Assembly: GCA_030446715.1 (NCBI GenBank)
Contig: JAUJMU010000012.1
Location: 135,718-199,717 of the forward strand
DNA length: 64,000 nucleotides
Reading direction: 5' to 3'
Source: Cytophagales bacterium
GTDB taxonomy: Bacteria; Bacteroidota; Bacteroidia; Cytophagales; 172606-1
Under the pieces are notes generated by a model. It was not told the DNA's origin, ran no database searches, and worked only from the letters and a program-made list of their open reading frames with translations. A program made the position numbers and the translations under genes. Shown here piece after piece: positions 18,791-26,983 of this stretch (positions are counted from its first letter, which is position 1; every line of letters begins with the position of its first letter).

Positions 18791-18818
18791 AAAGCCGGCT
18801 CAGGGAGTCGGCTTTTTT
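18791..18818 (+). terminator. rho-independent terminator
   Basis: Hairpin aaagccg / cggcttt followed by a T-run, directly after the histone H1-like gene. Confidence 0.75.
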
Positions 18819-18852
18819 GTTTGGTGCCGGCAAGATCCTTTGGGCCGGCTTT

Positions 18853-19056
18853 TCAGTTTTCGTCTTTCAGTATTTCTTTCACCCGGCCCACCTGCCCGTC
18901 TTCCAGCCTTACCTTGATCCCGTGGTGATGAGTGGGAGAAGAAGTCAGAATATCCTTCACAATGCCTTCGGTTAATCTCCCGGACCGCTGATCGGCTTTA
19001 AGCACAATGTGGACCCGGATGCCGGGCCGGATGTCGCTACGTCTGGTTCCATCCAT
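18853..19056 (-). CDS. ywbE: YwbE family protein
   Basis: A 67-residue basic protein with the complete YwbE (DUF2196) pattern: RRSDIRPGIRVHIVLKADQR, GRLTEGIVKDILTSS, HHHGIKVRLEDGQVGRV. Length equals the usual size of the family. It is a single small beta-barrel-like domain of unknown function, found across many bacteria. It is convergent with the histone-like gene, 80 bases apart. Confidence 0.9.
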   Translation of the reverse strand: MDGTRRSDIRPGIRVHIVLKADQRSGRLTEGIVKDILTSSPTHHHGIKVRLEDGQVGRVKEILKDEN

Positions 19057-19428
19057 TTTAGAGTCTGGTGAAAGGATTAAAAATAGAATTTACTGCTTTG
19101 GTTTACTCTCAGGTAGTCCAGGCGTGGACGCCTGAACCAGGACAACAATACCCTTTTTTGAGAAAGTCCTGAAGGATTAGAAATAGAATTTGCCAGTTGG
19201 GGTTAACGGCGAAGAAATCCCGGTAGCCTGATTTCAGGAAAGTAACTCGCCACAAAGATTCTTCCTTCACCGGAATAACCACAAAGGAGTAGAGAGCAGG
19301 TACCCCCTGTACCAGCTTAAAATGTAAAATTCAGGGATTTGCCAGATATAATCCTACCTACCGAAAGGACGAATTACGTTTCCCTGATTGTAAACCTGAT
19401 CGGAGAGGGCCCTGATTCACACAGGTTA
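19057..19428. repeat. intergenic region with a 20-bp direct repeat
   Basis: About 370 bases without a supported gene. The sequence aaggattaaaaatagaattt at 19072-19091 recurs exactly 100 bases later at 19172-19191 with one difference, and the flanks remain weakly similar. Between the copies lies the palindrome aggcgtggacgcct. This suggests local duplication or two copies of a short dispersed element. Confidence 0.5.
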
Positions 19429-20235
19429 TCAGAAGTCCGTTTTCGGCTCTTTCAGGTCCAGATCACGTATCCAGATGTTGCGGTAAAGCACGTTGTGACC
19501 TTCCGCCTGCAGCTTCAGTCCGCCGGGTGTGTCGGTAATGCCCTTGCCACCGTCGTTGCCGCCATCGATGCCAGAATTCGGTCCACCCCATACTTGGCTG
19601 ACCGGCTGGTTCCGGTGCACTTTTTTCCCATTGAAGTACATCGTGACCATTGCTTTTTCGGTGCGTTTGCCGCCCTCAAACCGGGCTGCCCGGAAAACAA
19701 TATCGTACGCATTCCACTTGCCGATGCCGTTGTAGGCGTGGTAGGGTGACTCCGTTTCGTTGATCACCGCACCCATTCCATGACTGGTAGAGTCGCCGTC
19801 CAGCACCTGGATTTCGTAGCGGTTTTGCAGGTAAACGCCGCTGTTGCCGCCCGGCTCCGGAATCAGAAATTCGATGTGCAGCCGGAAGTCACGGCATTTT
19901 TTCTTTGTTATAATGTCGGCTGCTCCGTACTTGCCGCCAGCCCCGGCTGGATCATTTGTGTTAAGGACAGTTCCTTTGTCAACGGGGTCTTTTACAATCA
20001 TCCATTTAATCGGTGGATTGGCGGCAAGACGGGGACCTTCCCAGTAAATCCACTTTTCGTCGAGCATCCGGCGGCTGCCGTCAAAAAGGACTTCGGCATT
20101 CCTGGGTGCTTTGGTGCCTACCCCTACCTGTGCGCTTGCGCAGGTGATCATGGAGAGTGCCGTCAAAATGGCTAAAAAGCAAAAGGAAGTATTCTTCAGG
20201 TTTCGGGTAAGGATCTGGCTCGTTGGTGCAGGCAT
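19429..20235 (-). CDS. DUF1080 domain (3-keto-disaccharide hydrolase-like) protein
   Basis: A 268-residue exported protein. Start chosen at MPAPTSQILTRNLKN, which gives a signal peptide with hydrophobic FCFLAILTALSMI; the longer frame adds 56 unlikely residues. The mature part is one DUF1080 jelly-roll domain: AEVLFDGS, CRDFRLHIEFLIPEPGGNSGVYL, NRYEIQVLDGD, WNAYDIVFRAARF, VTMYFNGKKVHRNQPV, with the final strand IWIRDL. Members bind or hydrolyse glycans; some cleave 3-keto-glycosides. No sugar oxidoreductase is adjacent, so the role remains general. Confidence 0.85.
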   Translation of the reverse strand: MPAPTSQILTRNLKNTSFCFLAILTALSMITCASAQVGVGTKAPRNAEVLFDGSRRMLDEKWIYWEGPRLAANPPIKWMIVKDPVDKGTVLNTNDPAGAGGKYGAADIITKKKCRDFRLHIEFLIPEPGGNSGVYLQNRYEIQVLDGDSTSHGMGAVINETESPYHAYNGIGKWNAYDIVFRAARFEGGKRTEKAMVTMYFNGKKVHRNQPVSQVWGGPNSGIDGGNDGGKGITDTPGGLKLQAEGHNVLYRNIWIRDLDLKEPKTDF

Positions 20236-20418
20236 AGGGTCAGGAGTTGTCGGGCTAAAATATATGCCTGGCAGTATAGCAAATATTTGCCTCATTCGCG
20301 GAGAATTCTGAGGTATAAGATTTTTCCCGCGGACTTGCCAGCCGGCAGGTCTGCGCCGATTACCAAAAAAGAAAGGCGGAAAAATTCCCGCCTCCCGCAA
20401 CACCAGGATTGCACTGAA

Positions 20419-21324
20419 TCACTTTCCCGCCGGCAACTGAAAATTGTACGTTTTACCGGCAGGCACCACGAAACGGTACGTGTAATCGTCCTTCGAATCA
20501 AATTTGATCCAGGGATTATACGTTTTGAGAACCTTGTAATTGATCTTATTTTCCTGCGCAAACCGGGCAATGTTGTCAATGGTGCTGCTTACGGCCACCG
20601 AACGGCTTTTCAGCGGTGCGTAATAATCTTTTGACTGCAGATAAAAACCGTATTTCTCCGGATTTTCGATGATCAGCTTCATGGCCAGCAGCCGGAAAAC
20701 GTAACGGGCGGTTTCGGAAGTGAGGTACAGGTCGTAGTAGGTATCAACGTTCTGGTAATTTTTTACCCGCTTCAGCGTAGGCTTGCCAAGATTGTAAGCA
20801 GCGGCGGCAAGGGTCCAGTTACGGAATTCGTTGTAGTTTTCCTTGATGTGCCTGCACGCTGCCTGCGTAGACAGGATCGGGTCGCGCCGCTGATCCACGT
20901 ACGCCGACATTTCGAGATGGAGGGCCCGGGCCACTGGGTCAGTAAACTGCCAGAATCCGTGAGCCTTGCCCGAATCCGCATAAGGTTCCAGTTCGCTTTC
21001 GATTACGGCGAGGTAGAAAAAATCAAGAGGCACACCATTTTGGGTCAGCACTGGCTCAAACATTCCCCGCCAGCGGGCCACCCGCTTCAAAATGATCAGC
21101 GTCGTGGAGTGCCGGTAGCAGGCAACAATCAGTTCCCGTTCCAGTCGTTCGCGTACTTCGGGGTCGTTGAGCGGCACCGGTTCACCCGCAAAACTAAGGG
21201 CATCGGGAAGTACAATTGGCGTTACCCGCTGCGAAACGGCCTGCCCCTGAGCAGACTGTGCATTTACTGCCAGGTAGCCGGCCATTGATATGAACAGCAA
21301 TAAGAAATGACGAGTAAATTTCAT
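20419..21324 (-). CDS. lytic transglycosylase (MltD/SLT-like)
   Basis: A 301-residue exported protein. Start at MKFTRHFLLLFISM, giving a clean signal peptide ending at VNA-QSA; an ATG four codons earlier (21336) is also possible. The SLT domain spans about 95-220: the catalytic Glu lies in FFYLAVIESELEPYADSGKAHG, followed by GFWQFTDPVARAL, then ILSTQAACRHIKENYNEF and LAAAAYNLG. A LysM-like tail may occupy the last 60 residues (DNIARFAQENKINYKVLKTYNPW). It would cleave peptidoglycan between MurNAc and GlcNAc, in line with the muramidase gene nearby at 22.4 kb. Confidence 0.85.
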   Translation of the reverse strand: MKFTRHFLLLFISMAGYLAVNAQSAQGQAVSQRVTPIVLPDALSFAGEPVPLNDPEVRERLERELIVACYRHSTTLIILKRVARWRGMFEPVLTQNGVPLDFFYLAVIESELEPYADSGKAHGFWQFTDPVARALHLEMSAYVDQRRDPILSTQAACRHIKENYNEFRNWTLAAAAYNLGKPTLKRVKNYQNVDTYYDLYLTSETARYVFRLLAMKLIIENPEKYGFYLQSKDYYAPLKSRSVAVSSTIDNIARFAQENKINYKVLKTYNPWIKFDSKDDYTYRFVVPAGKTYNFQLPAGK

Positions 21325-21514
21325 AGAAGTATCCAAAAAATGAGGGGAAGGTGGCTAAGAATACCTGATTTGCAATTTTACTTAAAAAATGCCGCCCTTC
21401 AGGCCGGTTACCTTCACCAGTTGGTGCGGCTGATGTAAGCTATCTCTGCCTTTATAACCAGGAAACGGTCAGGTGCGGAAGGTTTGTGAGACTGGTTTTC
21501 TGAAAACGTCGCTG

Positions 21515-22270
21515 TTATCCAACAGTTTCCCATGCCAGTTTAAGAATGATACCTGATACCACCACCAAAAACAGGACCCGCACGAAGCCACTGCCCCGGG
21601 CCACGGCCAGTTTTGCACCGGCAAAAGAGCCAATCACGCTGCACGCGGCCATTGGGAGGGCCACCCGGTAGAGGATATGGTCCGTAGCGGCGAAGTAGAG
21701 CAGCGCCGACAGATTCGTGGCAAGATTGACCGTTTTTGCGGCAGCCGATGCCGAAAGAAAGTTGAACCCGAACAGTCCTATGAAAGCAAAGATCAGGAAG
21801 CTGCCCGTGCCGGGACCAAAGAACCCGTCGTAAAAACCAATGATGGTTCCAATCAGTATGGCATATATTTTTTCGGGAACAGGAGAAAGATGCGGGGCGT
21901 GGATACTGCCTAAATCTTTTTTCAGGAGCGTATACATGAAGACTCCGGCCAGCAGCACCAGAATGGTCGGCCGGAGCAAAGCCGGGTTGAGCAGGGTAAC
22001 TGCTCTTGCCCCCAGAAAGGAAAAGACCAATGCTGTCAGGGCCGCCGGCAACACGGCCTTCCATGGAACAGCCACGTTGCGGGCATACCGGAAAATAGCC
22101 ATTGAAGTGCCAGCAAAGGAAGAAACCTTGCCCGTGCCCAGCAGGGTCGGCACCGGCGTATCGGGCAGGATAATCAGCAGAGCCGGTAACTGGATTAACC
22201 CGCCACCACCCACAATTGAATCAATAAATCCCGCCAGGAAGGCAAAAAAGCAGAGATAGATGATTTCCAA
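21515..22270 (-). CDS. TauE/SafE family sulfite exporter-like permease
   Basis: A 251-residue polytopic protein of about eight helices. The N-terminal FAFLAGFIDSIVGGGGLIQLPALL and the second-half repeat GTIIGFYDGFFGPGTGSFLIF are the duplicated TauE/SafE signature. The family exports sulfite, sulfoacetate or related organosulfur anions; the substrate here is not determined. The start codon is TTG: an in-frame stop lies six bases upstream and no ATG is available. The gene begins immediately next to the hairpin repeat at 22272. Confidence 0.85.
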   Translation of the reverse strand: MEIIYLCFFAFLAGFIDSIVGGGGLIQLPALLIILPDTPVPTLLGTGKVSSFAGTSMAIFRYARNVAVPWKAVLPAALTALVFSFLGARAVTLLNPALLRPTILVLLAGVFMYTLLKKDLGSIHAPHLSPVPEKIYAILIGTIIGFYDGFFGPGTGSFLIFAFIGLFGFNFLSASAAAKTVNLATNLSALLYFAATDHILYRVALPMAACSVIGSFAGAKLAVARGSGFVRVLFLVVVSGIILKLAWETVG

Positions 22271-22271
22271 A

Positions 22272-22433
22272 GGTTAAATGGCTGGATGGTTATATGGCTA
22301 CATGGTTGATTGCTGCATTGTTCAATTGCTGCACGGCTACAGGGTAAGATTCTCTCTTCAGGAGTTACACGAATCAGACAGCCGCTTAACCATTCAACCA
22401 TATAGCCATATAACAATTCAGCCATTCAATCAT
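22272..22433. repeat. octamer-array hairpin element, copy A
   Basis: Imperfect inverted repeat whose arms are built from degenerate 8-base units. The left arm reads atggctgg-atggttat-atggctac-atggttga-ttgctgca-ttgttcaa-ttgctgca when cut in eights. The right arm, read on the other strand, gives atggctga-attgttat-atggctat-atggttga-atggttaa. The centre (about 22340-22380) is non-repetitive. It fills the whole space between the TTG of the permease and the stop of the muramidase. Related copies lie at 26108 and 31975. Confidence 0.8.
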
Positions 22434-23711
22434 CTACTCCGCATAAAGCAGGTATTTCTTACGGGTCTCACCGTAGGCGTCCAGATCAGCCTGCCACGTC
22501 TTGCGGATTTCGGCTTCACTCAGGCCGGCGGCAATCTGCCTGCGCAGTTCGTCGGTGCCGGCCAGTTTGTCGAAGAAGCTGTTGTAGAACTTTTCGGGGT
22601 TGTCCGCCTTTTCGTAAAAATCAATGACGTAGCGCAGCGTGAAGCTGTTCAGCGGTTCATTGCGCAGGTCGAGACCATAGCACAACTGCCCCTGAAGGGG
22701 AGGGTTTTTGGCTCCCGGCGTCGGAACCGGTGTGAAGGTGAAGCTGCCAAACCGGGGGTTAGGACCACCAATTACCTGAAAGGGGTAGGGTGTGCCCCGG
22801 CCTACACTTACCGGGGCGGCTTCAAAGAAGCAGATGGAAGGATACAGCCGGACCGAAGCCTCGTTGGGCAGGTTGGGAGAGGGACGTACCGGCACCACAT
22901 ATTTAGTCTTGTGCGTGTAATTGCCTGCCTTCACTACCTGCAGCTCACATTTGGCTTTGTTTGGCAGCCAGCCCTCTCCATTGATCATATTGGCCAGTTC
23001 GCCCACCGTAAGACCATGAACCACCGGGATCGGGTGCATGCCCACAAAGGACTTGAACTGCGGCTTCAGTACCGGTCCGTCGAAGTAATGGCCGTTGGGA
23101 TTGGGGCGGTCCAGCACGACCAGTTTCTTGCCGTTTTCGGCGCAGGCTTCCATCACGTAATGCATCGTGCTGATGTAGGTATAAAACCGGGCTCCTACGT
23201 CCTGAATGTCAAAAACCACCACATCCACGTCCTTCAGCTGCCCGGCGGTGGGCTTTTTGTTGCTGCCGTAGAGGGAAATAAGCGGCAGGCCGGTTTTGCG
23301 GTCCGTGGAATTGCTGACGTGTTCGCCGGCATCGGCTTCTCCTCGGAAACCGTGCTCAGGCGCAAAAATTTTTTTCACGGCAATGCCACCGGACAGCAGC
23401 GTATCCACCAGGTGCGTATTGCCCACCATAGACGTATGGTTTACCACCATGGCTACCCGTTTGCCTTTCAGGGCGGGCAGGTAAGTATTCATTTGTTCAG
23501 CACCCATTACCGGCCGAGGAACGTCAGACTGTCCCGTCTGGCCGGCGGTGGTTGCGGGCGGGTGGACTCTGGCGGTGGAAGCCGTTGCTTCCGCTGATAC
23601 GGGGGCCGTGGCTGCATAGGATGGAACTGTTTTCCGGGATACGGGTTTAGGCGTGCAAGCCAGCAAAAGCAGCGGAATCAGAAATAAAAAACAGAATGAA
23701 TTAAAGCGCAT
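22434..23711 (-). CDS. DUF1343 / NamZ-like exo-beta-N-acetylmuramidase lipoprotein
   Basis: A 425-residue lipoprotein: signal peptide with lipobox LLLLAC at residues 15-20, then a Ser/Thr/Ala-rich tether to about 65. The rest matches DUF1343: GKRVAMVVNHTSMVG, VKKIFAPEHGFRGEADAGEHV, DVVVFDIQDVGARFYTYI, LVVLDRPNPNGHYFDGP, GLTVGELANMINGE, SVGRGTPYPFQVIGGP. Characterised members (NamZ) remove terminal MurNAc from peptidoglycan fragments during wall turnover. It would act in the periplasm, possibly following the MltD-like enzyme at 20.4 kb. The TAG stop abuts repeat copy A. Confidence 0.88.
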   Translation of the reverse strand: MRFNSFCFLFLIPLLLLACTPKPVSRKTVPSYAATAPVSAEATASTARVHPPATTAGQTGQSDVPRPVMGAEQMNTYLPALKGKRVAMVVNHTSMVGNTHLVDTLLSGGIAVKKIFAPEHGFRGEADAGEHVSNSTDRKTGLPLISLYGSNKKPTAGQLKDVDVVVFDIQDVGARFYTYISTMHYVMEACAENGKKLVVLDRPNPNGHYFDGPVLKPQFKSFVGMHPIPVVHGLTVGELANMINGEGWLPNKAKCELQVVKAGNYTHKTKYVVPVRPSPNLPNEASVRLYPSICFFEAAPVSVGRGTPYPFQVIGGPNPRFGSFTFTPVPTPGAKNPPLQGQLCYGLDLRNEPLNSFTLRYVIDFYEKADNPEKFYNSFFDKLAGTDELRRQIAAGLSEAEIRKTWQADLDAYGETRKKYLLYAE

Positions 23712-23935
23712 TTTTCTACGGATGAGTCTGCTAAGTTATCATTTCACCAAAATATGAAAGGCACGCTGCCAACTTTTTTATGAAGGCCGGGCGGGGATTC
23801 ATGTACAATTTACCTGCCGAAATGGGAGGGTGTTTTGTGCTTTACGCAGTTTATTGGTTAATTTGGCGTCACAATGACCGGAAAAGGCCGGATATTGAGA
23901 ATCCAATACCTCCAAACCTAACCGCTAACGTTTAC

Positions 23936-25135
23936 ATGAACATTCACGAATACCAGGGCAAGGATATCCTGAAGAGTTACGGAGTCCGCATTCAGGAGGG
24001 CATCGTCGCGAATACACCCGAGGAAGCCGTAGAAGCAGCCCGCCAGCTGCACGAGCAGACCGGCACCAAATTCTACGTGGTAAAGGCGCAGATTCACGCC
24101 GGTGGCCGGGGCAAGGGCGGTGGAGTGAAGGTGGCCAAAAGCTTTGAAGAGGTGCGCGACCTGTCCAAGCGTATTCTGGGGATGCAGCTCATTACCCACC
24201 AGACGGGTCCCGAAGGCAAAAAGGTGAACAAAATATTGATTGCGCAGGATGTTTATTATCCGGGCCCATCCGAACCGAAGGAATTTTACCTCGGCATTCT
24301 GCTCGACCGGGGTAAGGGACGGAATGTGATCATGGCGTCTACTGAAGGAGGAATGGATATTGAGGAAGTAGCCGAACATTCACCCGAGAAAATCATCAAG
24401 GAATGGGTTGATCCGATGGTCGGCCTGCAACCTTTCCAGGCCCGTAAACTTGCTTTTAACCTCGGCCTGGAAGGAGAAGCCCATAAAGAAATGGTACGTT
24501 TCATTCAGGCGCTTTACCGGGCTTACGTGGAAACTGATTCTTCCATGTTTGAGATCAATCCGGTGCTGAAAACCTCCGACAACAAGATTCTGGCCGTGGA
24601 TGCGAAGGTTAACCTGGACGAAAACGCGTTGTACCGCCACACCAACTACGCCGATCTGCGCGACATTACCGAAGAAGATCCCCTGGAAGTAGAGGCCAGC
24701 AGATCAGGTCTGAACTACGTGAAACTGGACGGTAACGTAGGCTGTATGGTAAACGGTGCCGGTCTGGCCATGGCCACCATGGACATCATCAAACTTTCGG
24801 GAGGTGAGCCGGCCAACTTCCTCGATGTGGGTGGCGGTGCCAATGCCCAGACGGTGGAAGCCGGTTTCCGGATCATTCTGAAAGATCCGAACGTAAAAGC
24901 CATTCTGATCAATATTTTCGGGGGCATCGTGCGCTGCGACCGGGTAGCCAACGGCGTGGTAGAAGCCTACAAGAAGATCGGCGACATCAAAGTGCCGATC
25001 ATTGTGCGTCTGCAGGGAACCAACGCCGAGGAAGGTGCCCGCATCATTGACGAATCCGGCCTGAAGGTTTACTCAGCCGTATTGCTGAAGGACGCCGCCG
25101 CCCGCGTAACCGAAGTGCTGAACATGGTAAAATAA
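23936..25135 (+). CDS. sucC: succinyl-CoA synthetase (ADP-forming) beta subunit
   Basis: A 399-residue ATP-grasp enzyme of the TCA cycle: succinate + CoA + ATP to succinyl-CoA. [17 protein letters not shown] is the canonical N-terminus and fixes the start; 52 extra upstream codons are not protein-like. ATP-grasp part about 1-235 ([35 protein letters not shown]), ligase part about 260-390 ([62 protein letters not shown]). The partner alpha subunit sucD is not adjacent, which is common in Bacteroidota. It is followed by a hairpin terminator shared with the convergent operon. Confidence 0.97.
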   Translation: MNIHEYQGKDILKSYGVRIQEGIVANTPEEAVEAARQLHEQTGTKFYVVKAQIHAGGRGKGGGVKVAKSFEEVRDLSKRILGMQLITHQTGPEGKKVNKILIAQDVYYPGPSEPKEFYLGILLDRGKGRNVIMASTEGGMDIEEVAEHSPEKIIKEWVDPMVGLQPFQARKLAFNLGLEGEAHKEMVRFIQALYRAYVETDSSMFEINPVLKTSDNKILAVDAKVNLDENALYRHTNYADLRDITEEDPLEVEASRSGLNYVKLDGNVGCMVNGAGLAMATMDIIKLSGGEPANFLDVGGGANAQTVEAGFRIILKDPNVKAILINIFGGIVRCDRVANGVVEAYKKIGDIKVPIIVRLQGTNAEEGARIIDESGLKVYSAVLLKDAAARVTEVLNMVK

Positions 25136-25230
25136 CTATGGAAAACGGGAGACCGGAATCGTAACCGGCAGCAGGCTGTAGCAAACTTTAATTGCCCGAT
25201 GCCGGAACCACAACACAAATATCAGACAGA

Positions 25231-25272
25231 AGTAAAAAGCCCACGGATGGAAACACCTGTGGGCTTTTTACT
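25231..25272. terminator. bidirectional terminator
   Basis: Arms agtaaaaagcccac (25231-25244) and gtgggctttttact (25259-25272), perfect 14 bp, with A-run and T-run on the two sides. It sits between sucC (+) and the TPR gene (-). Confidence 0.8.
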
Positions 25273-25335
25273 ATCAGGCAGCTGATCCTGATTTTCTCCT
25301 TCCGGTCTCCGGTTTCCCTTTATCCGGACTCTCCT

Positions 25336-26079
25336 TCATAGCTTTTTCAACAGTTCCGAAGCTTCCTGATAATGAGGGTGGCTGGTATCGCTGACCACCG
25401 ACTGCAACTGTTCTTTTGCTTCTTTTCGCTCTCCATCCTGCAGGTAAGCCAGAGCCAGATACCATTGTGCCTCCTTGTAATACGGATGCAGCGGATCAGC
25501 CAGAATTAATTCAAAGGAGTGAATGGCTTCGGGAGCCTGATCCAGTGCCAGTGAAGCATTCCCTTTAAAGAACAGGGTGGTGTCTTCGGAGGAGCCTTCA
25601 CCCAGCAAACGCTCCAGAATGGGCAGTGCCTGGGCGTAGTCACGCTGCTGGTATTCGCGCATGGCCTGAGACAATGGATCACCGGCCGGCACATTTACGC
25701 CCTGGTAAGGCTTGAAGTAGGCAACAAAGAGCTTGTCGGCTTTGCGGTTTTGATTGAGTACCAGGTACAACGGGATGAGTAACAGCACAATGGCCGCCGC
25801 AGCCCAGTAAAAACGCTGGCGGGTAGCGTCGTCGAACCGGAGTACCTGGGCCGGGGGATGATACTTCTCCATCTTCTGGTCAGTATCGGCCAGCATGGTC
25901 AACATTCTGCTCCGGCCGGCGGATTGCAGCCCGAGGCGAAGCTGACGGTGCAGGGCAACTTCCTCCGCCAGACCGGGCTCAGTCTGTAATCGTTGCTCGA
26001 GCCGGGCCTGTTCGTCCGGGGTCAATTCATTGTCCAGATACCGTTCAATGAGTTCCGTTTCCAAAGGAGTGTCTTTCAT
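25336..26079 (-). CDS. anti-sigma-like membrane protein with TPR-type C-terminus
   Basis: A 247-residue protein starting MKDTPLETELIERYLDNELT; the longer frame runs back through repeat copy B and is not protein-like. The N-terminal 60 residues (ELTPDEQARLEQRLQTEPGLAEEVALHRQLR) resemble the cytoplasmic anti-sigma helix bundle, then one membrane helix (FYWAAAAIVLLLIPLYLVL, about 95-113). The periplasmic part has TPR-like helices (DYAQALPILERLL, APEAIHSFELILAD, YKEAQWYLALAYL). It lies downstream of a sigma factor gene, so a sigma/anti-sigma pair is the natural reading (inference); the classic zinc-binding anti-sigma motif is absent. Confidence 0.75.
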   Translation of the reverse strand: MKDTPLETELIERYLDNELTPDEQARLEQRLQTEPGLAEEVALHRQLRLGLQSAGRSRMLTMLADTDQKMEKYHPPAQVLRFDDATRQRFYWAAAAIVLLLIPLYLVLNQNRKADKLFVAYFKPYQGVNVPAGDPLSQAMREYQQRDYAQALPILERLLGEGSSEDTTLFFKGNASLALDQAPEAIHSFELILADPLHPYYKEAQWYLALAYLQDGERKEAKEQLQSVVSDTSHPHYQEASELLKKL

Positions 26080-26107
26080 AAAATATACGCTGTCTTTTGT
26101 AGGGTGT

Positions 26108-26216
26108 GGTTGGATAGGTAAATTGTTAAATTGTTGTATGGCTGGATGACCGGCACGATCCTTCAGAAACAAACAATTCAACAATTAAACAATGCAACCA
26201 TATAACCATTCAGCAT
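26108..26216. repeat. octamer-array hairpin element, copy B
   Basis: Arms of 8-base units: left ataggtaa-attgttaa-attgttgt-atggctgg; right, on the opposite strand, atggttat-atggttgc-attgttta-attgttga-attgtttg. The centre, read on the minus strand, contains ctgaaggatcgtgccggtca, which closely matches the centre of copy C (ctgaaggatcatgctggtca). It lies inside the sigma/anti-sigma operon. Confidence 0.8.
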
Positions 26217-26226
26217 AAACATCCAG

Positions 26227-26778
26227 TTAACTTTTTACTTCTTTCTGCCGGGCGAATATCTTTTTCAGCCGGGTCAGGCACTTGTATTTCTGCGTTTTAG
26301 CTGAGTCATTTCCTTTATAATTCAGCGCCTCGGCAATCTGGTCAATGCCGTAGTTCTTGTAGTAGTACATGTCCAGCACCGTGCGGCAGGGCTCGCCCAG
26401 TTCGTTCAGCGCAACTTCCAGTATTTTAAACAACTCTTCTTTGTCTTCCGGTGAATCAGCCGGCAACGGTTCGTAACGGAAATTTTCCTGCAGCTTCTGC
26501 GCTTTCCGCTGGGAAGCCAGTTCCTCCATGATCTTATTTTTCCCGATGCCGAACAGATACGTTTTCGCTGAGCTTTGCAGGTGGGTGAGTTTGCCGCTGC
26601 GGATGTTCTCGTAAAAAATCACCACTGCCATCTGGTACACATCCCGGGCAATCTCTTCCGTGATTCCGTAATTACGCACAGCCCAGTAGATAAAATCATT
26701 CCGGTAGGCCCGGTAAATCTCCGTCACCGGCTGTTCATCGCCGTTCCGGATGCGGGCAATTACGTTCTGGTCGGCCAT
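26227..26778 (-). CDS. RNA polymerase sigma factor, ECF/sigma-70 family
   Basis: A 183-residue sigma factor. Region 2 at about 15-85 (VTEIYRAYRNDFIYWAVRNY, VYQMAVVIFYENIRSGKL, SAKTYLFGIGKNKIMEEL). Region 4 at about 115-175 (LNELGEPCRTVLDMYYYKNYGIDQIAEAL, NDSAKTQKYKCLTRLKKIF). It belongs to the Bacteroidota group with an NDSAKTQKYKC recognition helix. It would direct RNA polymerase to a small regulon in response to an envelope signal passed by the downstream membrane protein (inference). The operon is interrupted by repeat copy B between its stop and the next start. Confidence 0.9.
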   Translation of the reverse strand: MADQNVIARIRNGDEQPVTEIYRAYRNDFIYWAVRNYGITEEIARDVYQMAVVIFYENIRSGKLTHLQSSAKTYLFGIGKNKIMEELASQRKAQKLQENFRYEPLPADSPEDKEELFKILEVALNELGEPCRTVLDMYYYKNYGIDQIAEALNYKGNDSAKTQKYKCLTRLKKIFARQKEVKS

Positions 26779-26912
26779 AAGTTGTAGTGCAGGTTAATGG
26801 GATGGAGGTGCAGAAGTAACCTTTTTATCTGCGCAAAAATACAAATATCCCGTTCCGGGGGTACTATTTATCGGTGCGGCAATTTTTCCGGAAGGATAAT
26901 CGGGAGGAAACA

Positions 26913-26940
26913 TTGGCGTAATAAGGTTTGGGTAGCTTTG
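26913..26940 (+). promoter_or_regulatory. Bacteroidota-type promoter of the secreted nuclease gene
   Basis: A ttg at 26913-26915 (-33 element), 17-base spacer, and tagctttg at 26933-26940, an exact match to the TAnnTTTG -7 element of Bacteroidota sigma-A promoters. It lies 43 bases before the ATG of the nuclease gene. Confidence 0.65.
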
Positions 26941-26983
26941 TGGTCCTATAATTTTCACAATTCACTATTCAACGTAATTTCTA

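Noticed and set aside
22278-23597. Long + strand open frame of 439 codons
   Set aside because: Antisense to the NamZ-like gene; His/Gln/Arg-rich composition typical of a shadow frame, whereas the minus-strand product has a full lipobox and all DUF1343 motifs.
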